Shown here: positions 18,476 through 26,674 of the stretch, piece after piece
How the letters are laid out: each line of letters starts with the position of its first letter
How positions within the stretch are numbered: position 1 is the first letter of the stretch
Assembly (NCBI GenBank): GCA_040877415.1
Contig: JBBDNV010000167.1
Span: 1-61,655, forward strand
Source: JBBDNV01 sp040877415
GTDB taxonomy: Bacteria > Planctomycetota > Planctomycetia > Pirellulales > PALSA-1355
Direction: 5' to 3'
Length of the DNA: 61,655 nt
Notes under the pieces: generated by a model
The model's database searches: none
Told to the model about the DNA's origin: nothing
Seen by the model: the letters and a program-made list of their open reading frames with translations, nothing else
Translations under genes and position numbers: made by a program

Positions 18476-20017
18476 ATGACACAACACAAATGGCCGAAAG
18501 CTGAGCCGATCGGCGCGCAGCCGGGATTCTCCTCATGCTGCCTCGCGATTCTGCCGCTGTGCCTGTTTGCCATCGGCTCGGTGGCCCGGGCGGACCAGGA
18601 CGCAATTCGTCCTTCCGTGGTCAAGATCTATACCACGCACCGGTTCCCCGATTTCTTTCGACCGTGGACCAAAGCCGCGCCGCGCGAAAGCTCGGGCACG
18701 GGCTTTGTCATCGACGGCAAACGGATCCTGACCAATGCTCACGTCGTTAACTATCCGAGCCAGATTTACGTGCAGGCGTACCAGTCCTCGGAAAAAATCC
18801 CGGCGACGGTCGTGACCAGTTCCCTTTCGATGGACCTGGCGATCTTGAAGGTCGAGGACGAGACGTTTTTCGCCGATCGGCCGCCGCTTGCGCTCGACGA
18901 GTCGTTGCCCCGCGTCAAGGCCCCGATCAACGTTTACGGATATCCGATCGGCGGGGACCAGATTTCGGTCACCGAAGGCATCGCGTCGCGCGTCGAGTAC
19001 ACCAACTACTACTACGACGCGGCGGGGCTGCGCATCCAGATCGACGCCGCGCTCAATCCCGGCAACAGCGGCGGCCCGGCCATTTCCGACGGCAAGGTGA
19101 TTGGCGTGGCGTTTATGGGCCTGGCCGCCGCCGAGAACATCGGCTACTTGATTCCGGCCGAAGAGGTAAGGACGTTTCTTGCCGACGTCATAGACGGCAA
19201 CTACGACGGCAAGCCGCGGCTGTGGGACGAATTCCAGACGACCGACAACGAGGCGTTGCGGACCTGGCTCAAATTGCCCAGCGACGTGGGAGGGTGCATG
19301 ATTACCAGGCTGGCCGCCGGCAACTCCTCGGGCGAACTGAAACCCAATGACGTCATTACCCACGTCGGCCCCCACGCGCTCGGTCGCGACGGCAACGTGC
19401 GTCTGGGAGACGATTTGCAGGTGATGTTTGACTATTATATTCCCAAGCTTGCGCACGACGGCGTCGCCCCTTTCACGCTGCTTCGCGACGGCCGGTCCCT
19501 GCAAGTCGACGTGCCCGTCACTCCGCGCCGCAAGCGCGTGCTTCCCAACCTGGACGGCGCGTATCCGCGCTATTTCATCTTGGGGCCGATCGTATTCTCA
19601 ACAGGTACTGCGGAGTTGGTTTCGGCAATGAGCACGGGCCGGGAGTGGTTGAGTCTGCTGTTGGTCCGATCGAGCCCGCTAGTGACGCGAGTCAAAGATC
19701 CGCCGGCCTTCGACGGCGAAGAGCTCGTCGTCGTCGCGAGTCCTTTTTTCTCGCACCGCCTGACCAAGGGTTACAACTCTCCGACGCTGCAAGTCCTCAC
19801 GCACGTCAACGGCGTCGCGATCAAGAATCTTGTCCATCTCGTCCAACTGCTCCGCGACAGCAAGGACGAATTCCTCGAGTGCCGCTTCGCGGGCAGCGGC
19901 ACCGAAGCCCTCGTGTTCCGCCGGCAGGAGATGCTCGACTCAACCGAGGACATCCTCACCGACAACGGCATTCGCAAGCAATACTCGGACGAGCTGGAAA
20001 CAGTCTGGAAGAAGTAA
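18476..20017 (+). CDS. Secreted Deg-type serine protease with PDZ
   Basis: A 513-residue trypsin-fold protease. After a signal peptide (SCCLAILPLCLFAIGSVARA) the triad is visible: His in TNAHVV, Asp in SMDLAILKV and Ser in GNSGGPA. A PDZ-like domain follows (GGCMITRLAAGNSSGELKPND), then a C-terminal region like the second PDZ of plant Deg9/Deg10-type proteases (LTHVNGVAIKNLVHLVQLL). This differs from bacterial DegP and matches the plant-like Deg branch widespread in planctomycetes. GGAG sits 11 bases before the ATG at 18476; a TTG at 18467 is an alternative. Likely periplasmic quality control; monocistronic. Confidence 0.88.
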   Translation: MTQHKWPKAEPIGAQPGFSSCCLAILPLCLFAIGSVARADQDAIRPSVVKIYTTHRFPDFFRPWTKAAPRESSGTGFVIDGKRILTNAHVVNYPSQIYVQAYQSSEKIPATVVTSSLSMDLAILKVEDETFFADRPPLALDESLPRVKAPINVYGYPIGGDQISVTEGIASRVEYTNYYYDAAGLRIQIDAALNPGNSGGPAISDGKVIGVAFMGLAAAENIGYLIPAEEVRTFLADVIDGNYDGKPRLWDEFQTTDNEALRTWLKLPSDVGGCMITRLAAGNSSGELKPNDVITHVGPHALGRDGNVRLGDDLQVMFDYYIPKLAHDGVAPFTLLRDGRSLQVDVPVTPRRKRVLPNLDGAYPRYFILGPIVFSTGTAELVSAMSTGREWLSLLLVRSSPLVTRVKDPPAFDGEELVVVASPFFSHRLTKGYNSPTLQVLTHVNGVAIKNLVHLVQLLRDSKDEFLECRFAGSGTEALVFRRQEMLDSTEDILTDNGIRKQYSDELETVWKK

Positions 20018-20134
20018 ATCGGACACTGCGGAGTTTCGACGATCGAATTAGCCGTGCCTGCGAGCCTCCCTGTTGGGCACGCAATGTGCATTTCAGGTGG
20101 GATAGGCACAGAGCAAGTCATAGAGGAACCACAA

Positions 20135-20272
20135 ATGAAGCGAATTTTCCGTTACTCGACGTGTGAGTTCTTGTTCGCGCTGGGGTTTTTCAGCGTGCTT
20201 GCTCGTTCACTTTATCCGACAGTCAGCCGGGCGATGTTTTCTTTTATCAACGAAATACCCTGGAATCTGTAG
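20135..20272 (+). CDS. Possible small membrane protein
   Basis: A 45-residue frame starting at ATG 20135 with AGAGGA about 8 bases upstream. The product (MKRIFRYSTCEF, then LFALGFFSVLARSLY) would be basic at the start and hydrophobic in the middle, like a small inner-membrane protein. No family recognised. It is isolated, between the protease and a convergent gene, and could be chance. Confidence 0.3.
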   Translation: MKRIFRYSTCEFLFALGFFSVLARSLYPTVSRAMFSFINEIPWNL

Positions 20273-20344
20273 GCGTTTTGCCGCCGACCGCTGTGTCTCG
20301 GGCAAGGGGTCAAAGGGCGCGTCGGCTTCGGGCCGTTGTCGTGT

Positions 20345-21823
20345 TTAACGCCCGGCCGTGTACTTCAAGTCGTCCAAATAAAGGACGGCATCTTTTCCGT
20401 TGTTGCCCTGCGCGTTGAATATGCCGAAGCGGTTAAACACCGCGCCGGCGGCCCGGTGTTCCGGCAGCAAATCGAGCATCGTGGACTTTTCTCCGAGCGT
20501 CAGGGTGATGGCTCCCTGTCCGCCTTTGGCGTCGGGGTCGTAGTGGATCGTCCAATCGTAGACGCGGCCGTCGGGCTGAATGAGCACGTCGTATCCGCCG
20601 CCGTGCGCGCCGACGACTCGCTTTCTGCCGTCGGCCCCACTTTCCAGTCGGGCCCGCGACGTGGCGTAAGCGGGCGTGATGAAGCGGCCGACCGTGCTGT
20701 AGCTGTCCATGTATACGCCGAGGTAATTCCTGATCGGAAAACCCTGGGTGTCGGCGTTGTACCAGCCGAAATGCAGGGCGCAGTCGATCGAAAACCGCCG
20801 GAAGGCAATCTTGCCGCTGGCGGTCAATTTGTCCTTCAGGCTGAGGCGGCCAATGTCGTCGCCGAAGTGTGCGAAGTACTCCGGCTCCTGCACCTGCCAC
20901 AAACGTCCGCCGATTTCACCCGGCTTGCCGCCCGCGTAGTTGGTCATGCTGAAACCGAAATCGTTCATGCCGTAACCCAGCAGATCTTCAAACTTCTCGT
21001 CGTTCCCTTTGGCATCCCAGCCCGGATCGCTCGCAAACGCCTCGCGCACCCCGTTGATCGTCACATCATCAAAAAACGCGGTGATCGCGTTGCCGGGCAG
21101 TTGCAGGTTGAAGATGCCAAAACGATCGAACGTCGCCCCGTGCTTGCGATGCTCGACCAACGGTGACAGAACGATTTCTGCGCCGTCAAACTTGAACGTA
21201 AACGTGCCCTGGCCCGAGTTGCCCTCGGGATCATAGTCGATAGACCAGGTATGAGATTTGCCGTCGGGCGCGATCGGCGGAATCTTATCCGCTTTGAGCA
21301 GCGAGCCGCCGGCCTCGTACCGGCTGGTTCCATAACTCATGTCGACCGTCGCCGCGCCCACCGGCTCGTTGGTGCCGCTCAGCGCGAAACCCAGAAAGTT
21401 GATGGGCCGCCAGCCTTGTTCTGCCGAATTGAAAAATCCCATGAATATCGTACTGCCCGTCTGCCAGCCTTCGATGTGCGTTGCCCGGGTCAGCGCAAGC
21501 TTACCCGAGGCGGTCAGACGATTTTCCAGGTTGCGCGGCTCGATCACCTTGGCATACCAGGCCGGCCGGATCGAGCGCCAGACCGTGCCGCCGATCTCTC
21601 CCGGCTCGCCGCCGGCGTGATTCGACGCGCGAAACCCGAAGTCTTGATGTTTTTCGGGCGCGAGTTGAGGCCGCAGCCGAATGTTGACCCCGTGCCAGAG
21701 CGGATCGCGCGCAAAGTCCTCGTGCCGCTGGCGGCTTTGACCCCAAAGCGGGCTCGTCCAGCCCAGTCCGAGCAACATGCCAACCAATACGCACTTCAAA
21801 ATCGCGTTTTTGCTGGCAATCAT
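20345..21823 (-). CDS. Secreted protein with two tandem beta-sandwich-like repeats
   Basis: A 492-residue protein beginning at ATG 21823 with GGGGA upstream; an open frame continues to 22915 but that part is antisense to the divergent gene. A signal peptide (LVGMLLGLGWTSPLWGQ) is followed by two homologous modules of about 220 residues. Shared markers are DFGF near the start of each, AGGKPGEIGG/AGGEPGEIGG, KLTASGKIAF/RLTASGKLAL, a Tyr-Asp-Pro strand (IDYDPEGNSGQG/IHYDPDAKGGQG), and FDRFGIFNLQ/FNRFGIFNAQ with a Leu-Asp-Asp ending. This looks like an internal duplication of a concanavalin-like sugar-binding fold. No catalytic residues recognised. Confidence 0.75.
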   Translation of the reverse strand: MIASKNAILKCVLVGMLLGLGWTSPLWGQSRQRHEDFARDPLWHGVNIRLRPQLAPEKHQDFGFRASNHAGGEPGEIGGTVWRSIRPAWYAKVIEPRNLENRLTASGKLALTRATHIEGWQTGSTIFMGFFNSAEQGWRPINFLGFALSGTNEPVGAATVDMSYGTSRYEAGGSLLKADKIPPIAPDGKSHTWSIDYDPEGNSGQGTFTFKFDGAEIVLSPLVEHRKHGATFDRFGIFNLQLPGNAITAFFDDVTINGVREAFASDPGWDAKGNDEKFEDLLGYGMNDFGFSMTNYAGGKPGEIGGRLWQVQEPEYFAHFGDDIGRLSLKDKLTASGKIAFRRFSIDCALHFGWYNADTQGFPIRNYLGVYMDSYSTVGRFITPAYATSRARLESGADGRKRVVGAHGGGYDVLIQPDGRVYDWTIHYDPDAKGGQGAITLTLGEKSTMLDLLPEHRAAGAVFNRFGIFNAQGNNGKDAVLYLDDLKYTAGR

Positions 21824-21946
21824 CGTCGTGGTCCCCGGGGGAAACGGATTCGCGTGACGGCAGCGGCATGCATTATAAATGGTTGTCCGCCCCGCAGTCG
21901 TCCCGTTTCCAGCCCTTATTCCTTTCTGCATAGGACAAATTGCCCC

Positions 21947-22885
21947 ATGCCCGCACAGCGCTTTGCAAGGTTGCCAGAAATCCGCCGTGCGGGACTGGCA
22001 TTGCTTGCCGGTGTCTTCGTCGGTCACGCGGCCGGCACGGCGTTGGCACAGGACCGCGACCCGCGGCCGGCCAATCCGGCCATTGAGTTTGCCGACGAAT
22101 TTGACGGGCCGCTCGATCCGCGCCGTTGGACGACGCGCGGAACGTGCCGGACCGAGCACGGCCTGCTGCGCATGGAGGCCAATCGGCCTGGTCCGCCGGG
22201 CCCCGGCAAGTCGTTCACCTTTTCGTATCTCGACCTGAAGGCGAAATGTTTCGCCCCCGGGCTGTCCGGCACGAATGGCGTGGAGATTACGCTGGACGCG
22301 TACACGCACGAAAGGGAATATCCGGTCGAGTTGGAGGCGGACGTTGTCCGCGAACACCGCATGGGGTGGGGAATTACCGTTGCCAGTTGGCGCGGCCAGA
22401 TCGGACAGAACAATCCCGAAGATCGAGGCGTGCAGCTTCATATCGACTGGCTGGGACGCCACGGCCTGTTCGTGTCCTTCGTGCGCAGCCTCTTGCCGGA
22501 AGATCTCAAAAAATATCCCAACGACAACGTGTGGCGAGTCGGCCCCGAGGAGTTTCGAGTCAAACAGGATGAGCTGATCGAGCAGGGCCCGTTTATCAGC
22601 GAGCCCTGCCTGGTGATGGCATGCCGCATCTTTCGCCCGGCCCGGAAATTTCTCGAGCAAAGCCACCGTTACGGAATCTATCTGACCAACGACGCGCGCA
22701 CCGCGTTCTGGACGCTGGACGGTCGCAGGATGGATTCGTTCGACGTGAGCGGCTATTTCGCCTCCCGTCCCGATTCCATTCGGGACGGACTTTACCTGAC
22801 CATTGCGGGTGCGGGCATCTATCAAGAAAACGTGTTTACCATGGACGATCTGAAAATCTATTCCAGCCGGAAAGTGCCAAAGTAA
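21947..22885 (+). CDS. Secreted concanavalin-like hypothetical protein
   Basis: A 312-residue exported protein (signal peptide ending near GTALAQ). The mature part begins FADEFDGPLDPRRWTTRGTC and ends with NVFTMDDLKIYSSRK, a pattern typical of LamG or GH16-like jelly-roll folds that start with an Asp-Phe-Asp strand and end on an Asp-Asp-Leu strand. I see no GH16 ExDxxE motif, so it is more likely a binding protein. It diverges from the two-repeat protein, sharing a 123-bp promoter region, and both end in the same kind of strand, suggesting a related surface function. Confidence 0.68.
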   Translation: MPAQRFARLPEIRRAGLALLAGVFVGHAAGTALAQDRDPRPANPAIEFADEFDGPLDPRRWTTRGTCRTEHGLLRMEANRPGPPGPGKSFTFSYLDLKAKCFAPGLSGTNGVEITLDAYTHEREYPVELEADVVREHRMGWGITVASWRGQIGQNNPEDRGVQLHIDWLGRHGLFVSFVRSLLPEDLKKYPNDNVWRVGPEEFRVKQDELIEQGPFISEPCLVMACRIFRPARKFLEQSHRYGIYLTNDARTAFWTLDGRRMDSFDVSGYFASRPDSIRDGLYLTIAGAGIYQENVFTMDDLKIYSSRKVPK

Positions 22886-22960
22886 AGCTGTCGCGTGCCA
22901 CTTCTTGCTTGTCAAGCAGTGGCTAGGAGCGAGTCAACTTTGTCACCGGTGGCCAGGTGC

Positions 22961-22985
22961 CATGCTCACGCCCGGCGTGAGCATG
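22961..22985. repeat. Perfect hairpin upstream of eutA
   Basis: CATGCTCACGC - CCG - GCGTGAGCATG, an 11-bp perfect stem with a 3-base loop, 31 bp before the eutA start and flanked by CACCGGTGGC/CCACCGGT. No U-run follows, so it is not a classical terminator. It could be a dispersed palindrome or a structured leader. Confidence 0.6.
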
Positions 22986-23016
22986 CTCAACCACCGGTCC
23001 GGCCGGGGGACAACGC

Positions 23017-24450
23017 ATGCCTACTGAAGTCAATCTGGTCGGTTTCGATATTGGCACCACGACCACGAGCGCCATCGTTGCATCGGCGCAACTGGCGCAC
23101 AACTCGGTGACCGGCCGTACTGAAATTACCTCGGTGAACGAACGCTACCGTTCGGAAATGATCTTTACGCCGCGGCGGGACGACGGTCTCGACGTGGATG
23201 CGTTGGGCAGTTACCTCGACGATTGCCTGGCGGCCGGGCGGGTTGGGCCGGAGGAGATCTTCGGCGGCGGCGCGCTATTGACCGGACTGGCGGCACAGGG
23301 CGCGGCTGCCCAGGCGGTTGTCCGTCTGGTCAAGAGCCGGTTGCGCGACGCGCTGGTGGCGACGGCGGACGATCCTTGCCTGGAGTCGTGGCTGGCGTTC
23401 ATGGGCAGCTCGGCGGCGCTCTCCCGCGCGCACCCGAATTCGCCGCTTGTGAACCTCGATATCGGCGGCGGCACGACCAACCTTGCATTGGGAGTCGCCG
23501 GCCAGGTGCTGCGCACCGGCTGTTTGTTCGTCGGCGCGCGCCATGTTCAGGTGGAGCCGGGCAGCTACCGGATTGCAAAACTGTCGCGTTATGCCCGCGC
23601 CTTGTTCGAGCACCTTGGCATTCCCCGCCGAATCGGCCACGCGCTCACGGCAGGGGAAGTCGACGCCGTGCTGGATTTCTACATGAATCTCCTGGAGGCC
23701 GAATTGGAGGGCGCGGCCCAGCCGACCGACGATCCGCTCATCCAGCAGCACCGGCAAGTTGCTTTCCAATTGCCTGGGGACGTCTCCGATCCGATCGTCA
23801 CCGTCTCGGGCGGCGTCGGCGAGTTGGTCTATGCTCATCTGCGGGGCCAGCCGTGGCCGGCGGTGACCCGCTACGGCGATCTGGGAATCGACTTGGCGCG
23901 GCGGCTCGTCGCCTCGCCTAAATGGGCCGGCCATTTTCGCAAGTTTGTGCCGGCCTCTGCCGGACGCGCAACCGTTTATGGTCTGCTCCGCTACAACACG
24001 GAAGTCTCCGGCAGCACCTTATTCCTCCCGCGTGCCGAAAGTTTGCCGCTGGCGGATGTTCCCGTTCTCGGCACGATCGCGCCGGAGTCCCCCGCCGCAC
24101 ACGTCGATTACCTGCTCGGCTTCGCGCGTCGAAGTCCGCGCGGCGGGGCTTTTAGGATCGAGCTAAGGGGACGCGACGGCGATTTGATCCGCGATTTGGG
24201 ACGGCGCATGGCGGGCTGTTTGGCGGCGCAAGCTTTCCCCGCCGAACATCCTCTTGTATTGTTGGTGTCGGAGAATCTTGGAAAGGTTCTGGGCAACTAC
24301 GTCACCGATTGGGGCGCCGCGGCGCTGAACCTCGTCGTGATCGACGAAATTGACGTGCCGAATGCCGAGTACGTTCAGATCGGTCGCCTGCGCAACCAGG
24401 TCGTGCCGGTGGCCTTTTATGGCCTGCGCGAAGAGTCGCCAGCGGTATGA
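23017..24450 (+). CDS. eutA: EutA, reactivating factor for ethanolamine ammonia-lyase
   Basis: A 477-residue actin/Hsp70-fold ATPase. The first phosphate loop FDIGTTTTSAIV (about 9-20) and second LDIGGGTTNLALG (about 145-157) are characteristic, as is VSGGVGELVY in the adenosine region. In EutA the protein uses ATP to expel damaged B12 cofactor from EutBC and allow reloading with adenosylcobalamin. Its stop overlaps the next gene's start in an ATGA, so it is translationally coupled to the fused lyase. No shell protein, EutH, EutD, EutE or EutG genes are adjacent in this window. Confidence 0.92.
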   Translation: MPTEVNLVGFDIGTTTTSAIVASAQLAHNSVTGRTEITSVNERYRSEMIFTPRRDDGLDVDALGSYLDDCLAAGRVGPEEIFGGGALLTGLAAQGAAAQAVVRLVKSRLRDALVATADDPCLESWLAFMGSSAALSRAHPNSPLVNLDIGGGTTNLALGVAGQVLRTGCLFVGARHVQVEPGSYRIAKLSRYARALFEHLGIPRRIGHALTAGEVDAVLDFYMNLLEAELEGAAQPTDDPLIQQHRQVAFQLPGDVSDPIVTVSGGVGELVYAHLRGQPWPAVTRYGDLGIDLARRLVASPKWAGHFRKFVPASAGRATVYGLLRYNTEVSGSTLFLPRAESLPLADVPVLGTIAPESPAAHVDYLLGFARRSPRGGAFRIELRGRDGDLIRDLGRRMAGCLAAQAFPAEHPLVLLVSENLGKVLGNYVTDWGAAALNLVVIDEIDVPNAEYVQIGRLRNQVVPVAFYGLREESPAV

Positions 24451-26672
24451 ATCCCATTGCACGCCGCGGGGAGCCATGCATGAAAAACCTCACGCCGCTG
24501 GCGGAAATCCCGGTCCCCCGGCCGCAGCCCGAGCGGGTTTATGCCACGCGCCTGTTCGATCGGGAATTCTCGTTCCACGGGCTCAAGCGTTTGCTGGGCG
24601 CGGCCGATTACGGCAAGGCCGGCGATCGAAACGCCAACCTGGCGGCGACGAGCGAAACGCAGCGTGAAGCCGCGCGCCAAATCCTGTCCGGATTGACTTT
24701 GGAGCACCTTTACGACCATCCGCTCTCCGACGATGAGGGCCGGGTCGATGCCGTCATGCGGGTCAACTACGACCTGGACCTCGACGCGCTTGCAAGCGTC
24801 GCAAAGATGACGCTCGGCCAATTCAAGGACCACCTGCTGCGCTCGCCGGCCCTGGAAGTCAAACGCCTCGGCCCGGCGCTTTCCGGGGTGATGGCCGCCG
24901 CCGTGGCCAAGTTGTGCGACGTCCACGAGCTCATTCTGGTTGCCGGAAAGATCACGCGCACCAGTCATGCCCGCACGTTGCTGGGTTCGCCCGGCACGCT
25001 CTCCTCGCGACTTCAGCCCAATCACCCGACGGATGATTTGCGCGGCATCACGCTTTTGTGTTACGCCGGTTTGTCGCTGGGCGCCGGCGATGCCCTGATC
25101 GGCGTCAACCCGGCCGTCGACAGCGTCGAAAATGTCTCCGCGATTCTCCGGCATCTGGACTTGCTGCGGCGCCAGACCGGCGTTCCGACGCAAATCTGCG
25201 TGCTGGCCCACGTCAAAACCCAGCTCGCTTGCCTGGCGCGCGGCGCACCGGTCGAAATTCTGTTCCAGAGCCTGGCCGGCACCGAGAAAACGAACCTGGA
25301 GGAGTTCGATATCTCCGTCGATCTCCTGGACGAAGGCTACCGCACGATGGCCGAGCGGGGGCCTCTGGCAGGCGTCGCCCGGCAGTTCATGTATTTCGAA
25401 ACCGGGCAGGGAAGCGAGTTCACCTACAACAAGCACAACGGCATCGACATGACGACCGCCGAGGCGTTGTGCTACGGACTGGCGCGCCGCTACGACCCGT
25501 TCATGGTCAACAACGTCACCGGCTTCATCGGCCCGGAAACCCACCTCGACAGTTTCGAGATGGTGCTGGCCAACTTGCAGGACCACTTCATGGGCAAGCT
25601 GCTGGGGCTGCCGATGGGAATGGCCCCCTGTTACACGCTGCACTCGAACATCAGCCTGGAAGGCCAGCAGATCGCCACCGGACTGCTCGCCGCCGCCGGC
25701 GCCAACTACTACATGGACGTTTGCCTGAACACCGATCGCATGCTCGCCTACTTCGACACCAGCGGTCACGACGTTCAAACGCTGCGCGAAACCTATGGGC
25801 GGCTGCCGGCTCCCGAGTTTCTCGAGTGGGCCCTTTCCCGGCAGATATTTGCCCGTGATGCGGACGGACAAGTCGTACGCGGGCCGAGTTGGGGCGACCC
25901 CAGGATGTTTTGCCGCTGCGAGGCCGAGTTTCAGGAACTCCGTAGCGCCACGCCGGCGCTTCCCGGTTTCGAGACTGCCGGACCGCGCCCTGCGGACCAG
26001 CTACAGCGCGAGATGAGAATGAATCAGGCGATCGGGCGCGAGGCGATTCACGCCGAGTTGCGCGCGGGCCAGCTCGAGCAGATCGCGCCGCTGCGAATCG
26101 TCGAGACCGAAGCTTGTAGCCGCCAGGTCCATCTTAACTCGCCGGACTTGGGCGCACGCCTCTCGCCCGCCAGCCGCGATCGCCTCTCGCCCGAGCGAAA
26201 CCAGGTGCAAATTCTGATCTCAGACGGCCTCAGCGCCGAGGCCGTCCACCACAACCTGCCCGATCTATTGCCCGTGCTGCTCGACGGGCTCAAAGGGCGC
26301 CAACTCTCCGTTGGGCAACCCCTGTTGGCCCGCTACGGCCGAGCCAAGCTGGCCGAAGCCGTCGCCGATCGGCTCGCGGCCGACGTCGTGATTCACCTGA
26401 TCGGCGAGCGTCCCGGCGGCGACGCCCTCTCGTCCCGCAGCCTTTCGGCCTATCTCGTCTACCGTCTCTGGGACCCGCAAGTTCAATCCGCCGCCGCCCG
26501 GTTCAGCGGCCACCCGGCGATCCGGTTTGAATACACGGTCATCTCCAACATCTACTCCGCTGGACTGCCTCCTCTCGAAGCCGGCAGCGTCATCGTGGAA
26601 CGCGTCTGCGAAATCCTCTCCCGCCAGGCCGCCGGAAACCGATTGGAAGCACTCGCCAGACCGTCGCACTGA
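24447..26672 (+). CDS. eutBC: Fused ethanolamine ammonia-lyase EutB-EutC
   Basis: A 741-residue single-chain enzyme. Residues about 20-490 are EutB, the TIM-barrel large subunit that splits ethanolamine to acetaldehyde and ammonia by an adenosylcobalamin radical: SSRLQPN (substrate-contact Arg), IGVNP, CVLAHVKTQ and YFETGQGS (catalytic Glu). After a linker of about 50 residues, about 545-735 are EutC: QILISDGLSAEAV, ARYGRAKL, HLIGERPGGD and SNIYSAGLPPLEA. EutB and EutC are normally separate genes. Two starts are possible: ATG 24447 (overlapping eutA) or ATG 24480, which has GGGGAG upstream. Confidence 0.93.
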   Translation: MNPIARRGEPCMKNLTPLAEIPVPRPQPERVYATRLFDREFSFHGLKRLLGAADYGKAGDRNANLAATSETQREAARQILSGLTLEHLYDHPLSDDEGRVDAVMRVNYDLDLDALASVAKMTLGQFKDHLLRSPALEVKRLGPALSGVMAAAVAKLCDVHELILVAGKITRTSHARTLLGSPGTLSSRLQPNHPTDDLRGITLLCYAGLSLGAGDALIGVNPAVDSVENVSAILRHLDLLRRQTGVPTQICVLAHVKTQLACLARGAPVEILFQSLAGTEKTNLEEFDISVDLLDEGYRTMAERGPLAGVARQFMYFETGQGSEFTYNKHNGIDMTTAEALCYGLARRYDPFMVNNVTGFIGPETHLDSFEMVLANLQDHFMGKLLGLPMGMAPCYTLHSNISLEGQQIATGLLAAAGANYYMDVCLNTDRMLAYFDTSGHDVQTLRETYGRLPAPEFLEWALSRQIFARDADGQVVRGPSWGDPRMFCRCEAEFQELRSATPALPGFETAGPRPADQLQREMRMNQAIGREAIHAELRAGQLEQIAPLRIVETEACSRQVHLNSPDLGARLSPASRDRLSPERNQVQILISDGLSAEAVHHNLPDLLPVLLDGLKGRQLSVGQPLLARYGRAKLAEAVADRLAADVVIHLIGERPGGDALSSRSLSAYLVYRLWDPQVQSAAARFSGHPAIRFEYTVISNIYSAGLPPLEAGSVIVERVCEILSRQAAGNRLEALARPSH

Positions 26673-26674
26673 CT

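Noticed and set aside
21824..22915. N-terminal extension of the two-repeat secreted protein to 22915
   Set aside because: The signal peptide begins at 21823, and the extra part is antisense to a coding gene at 21947.
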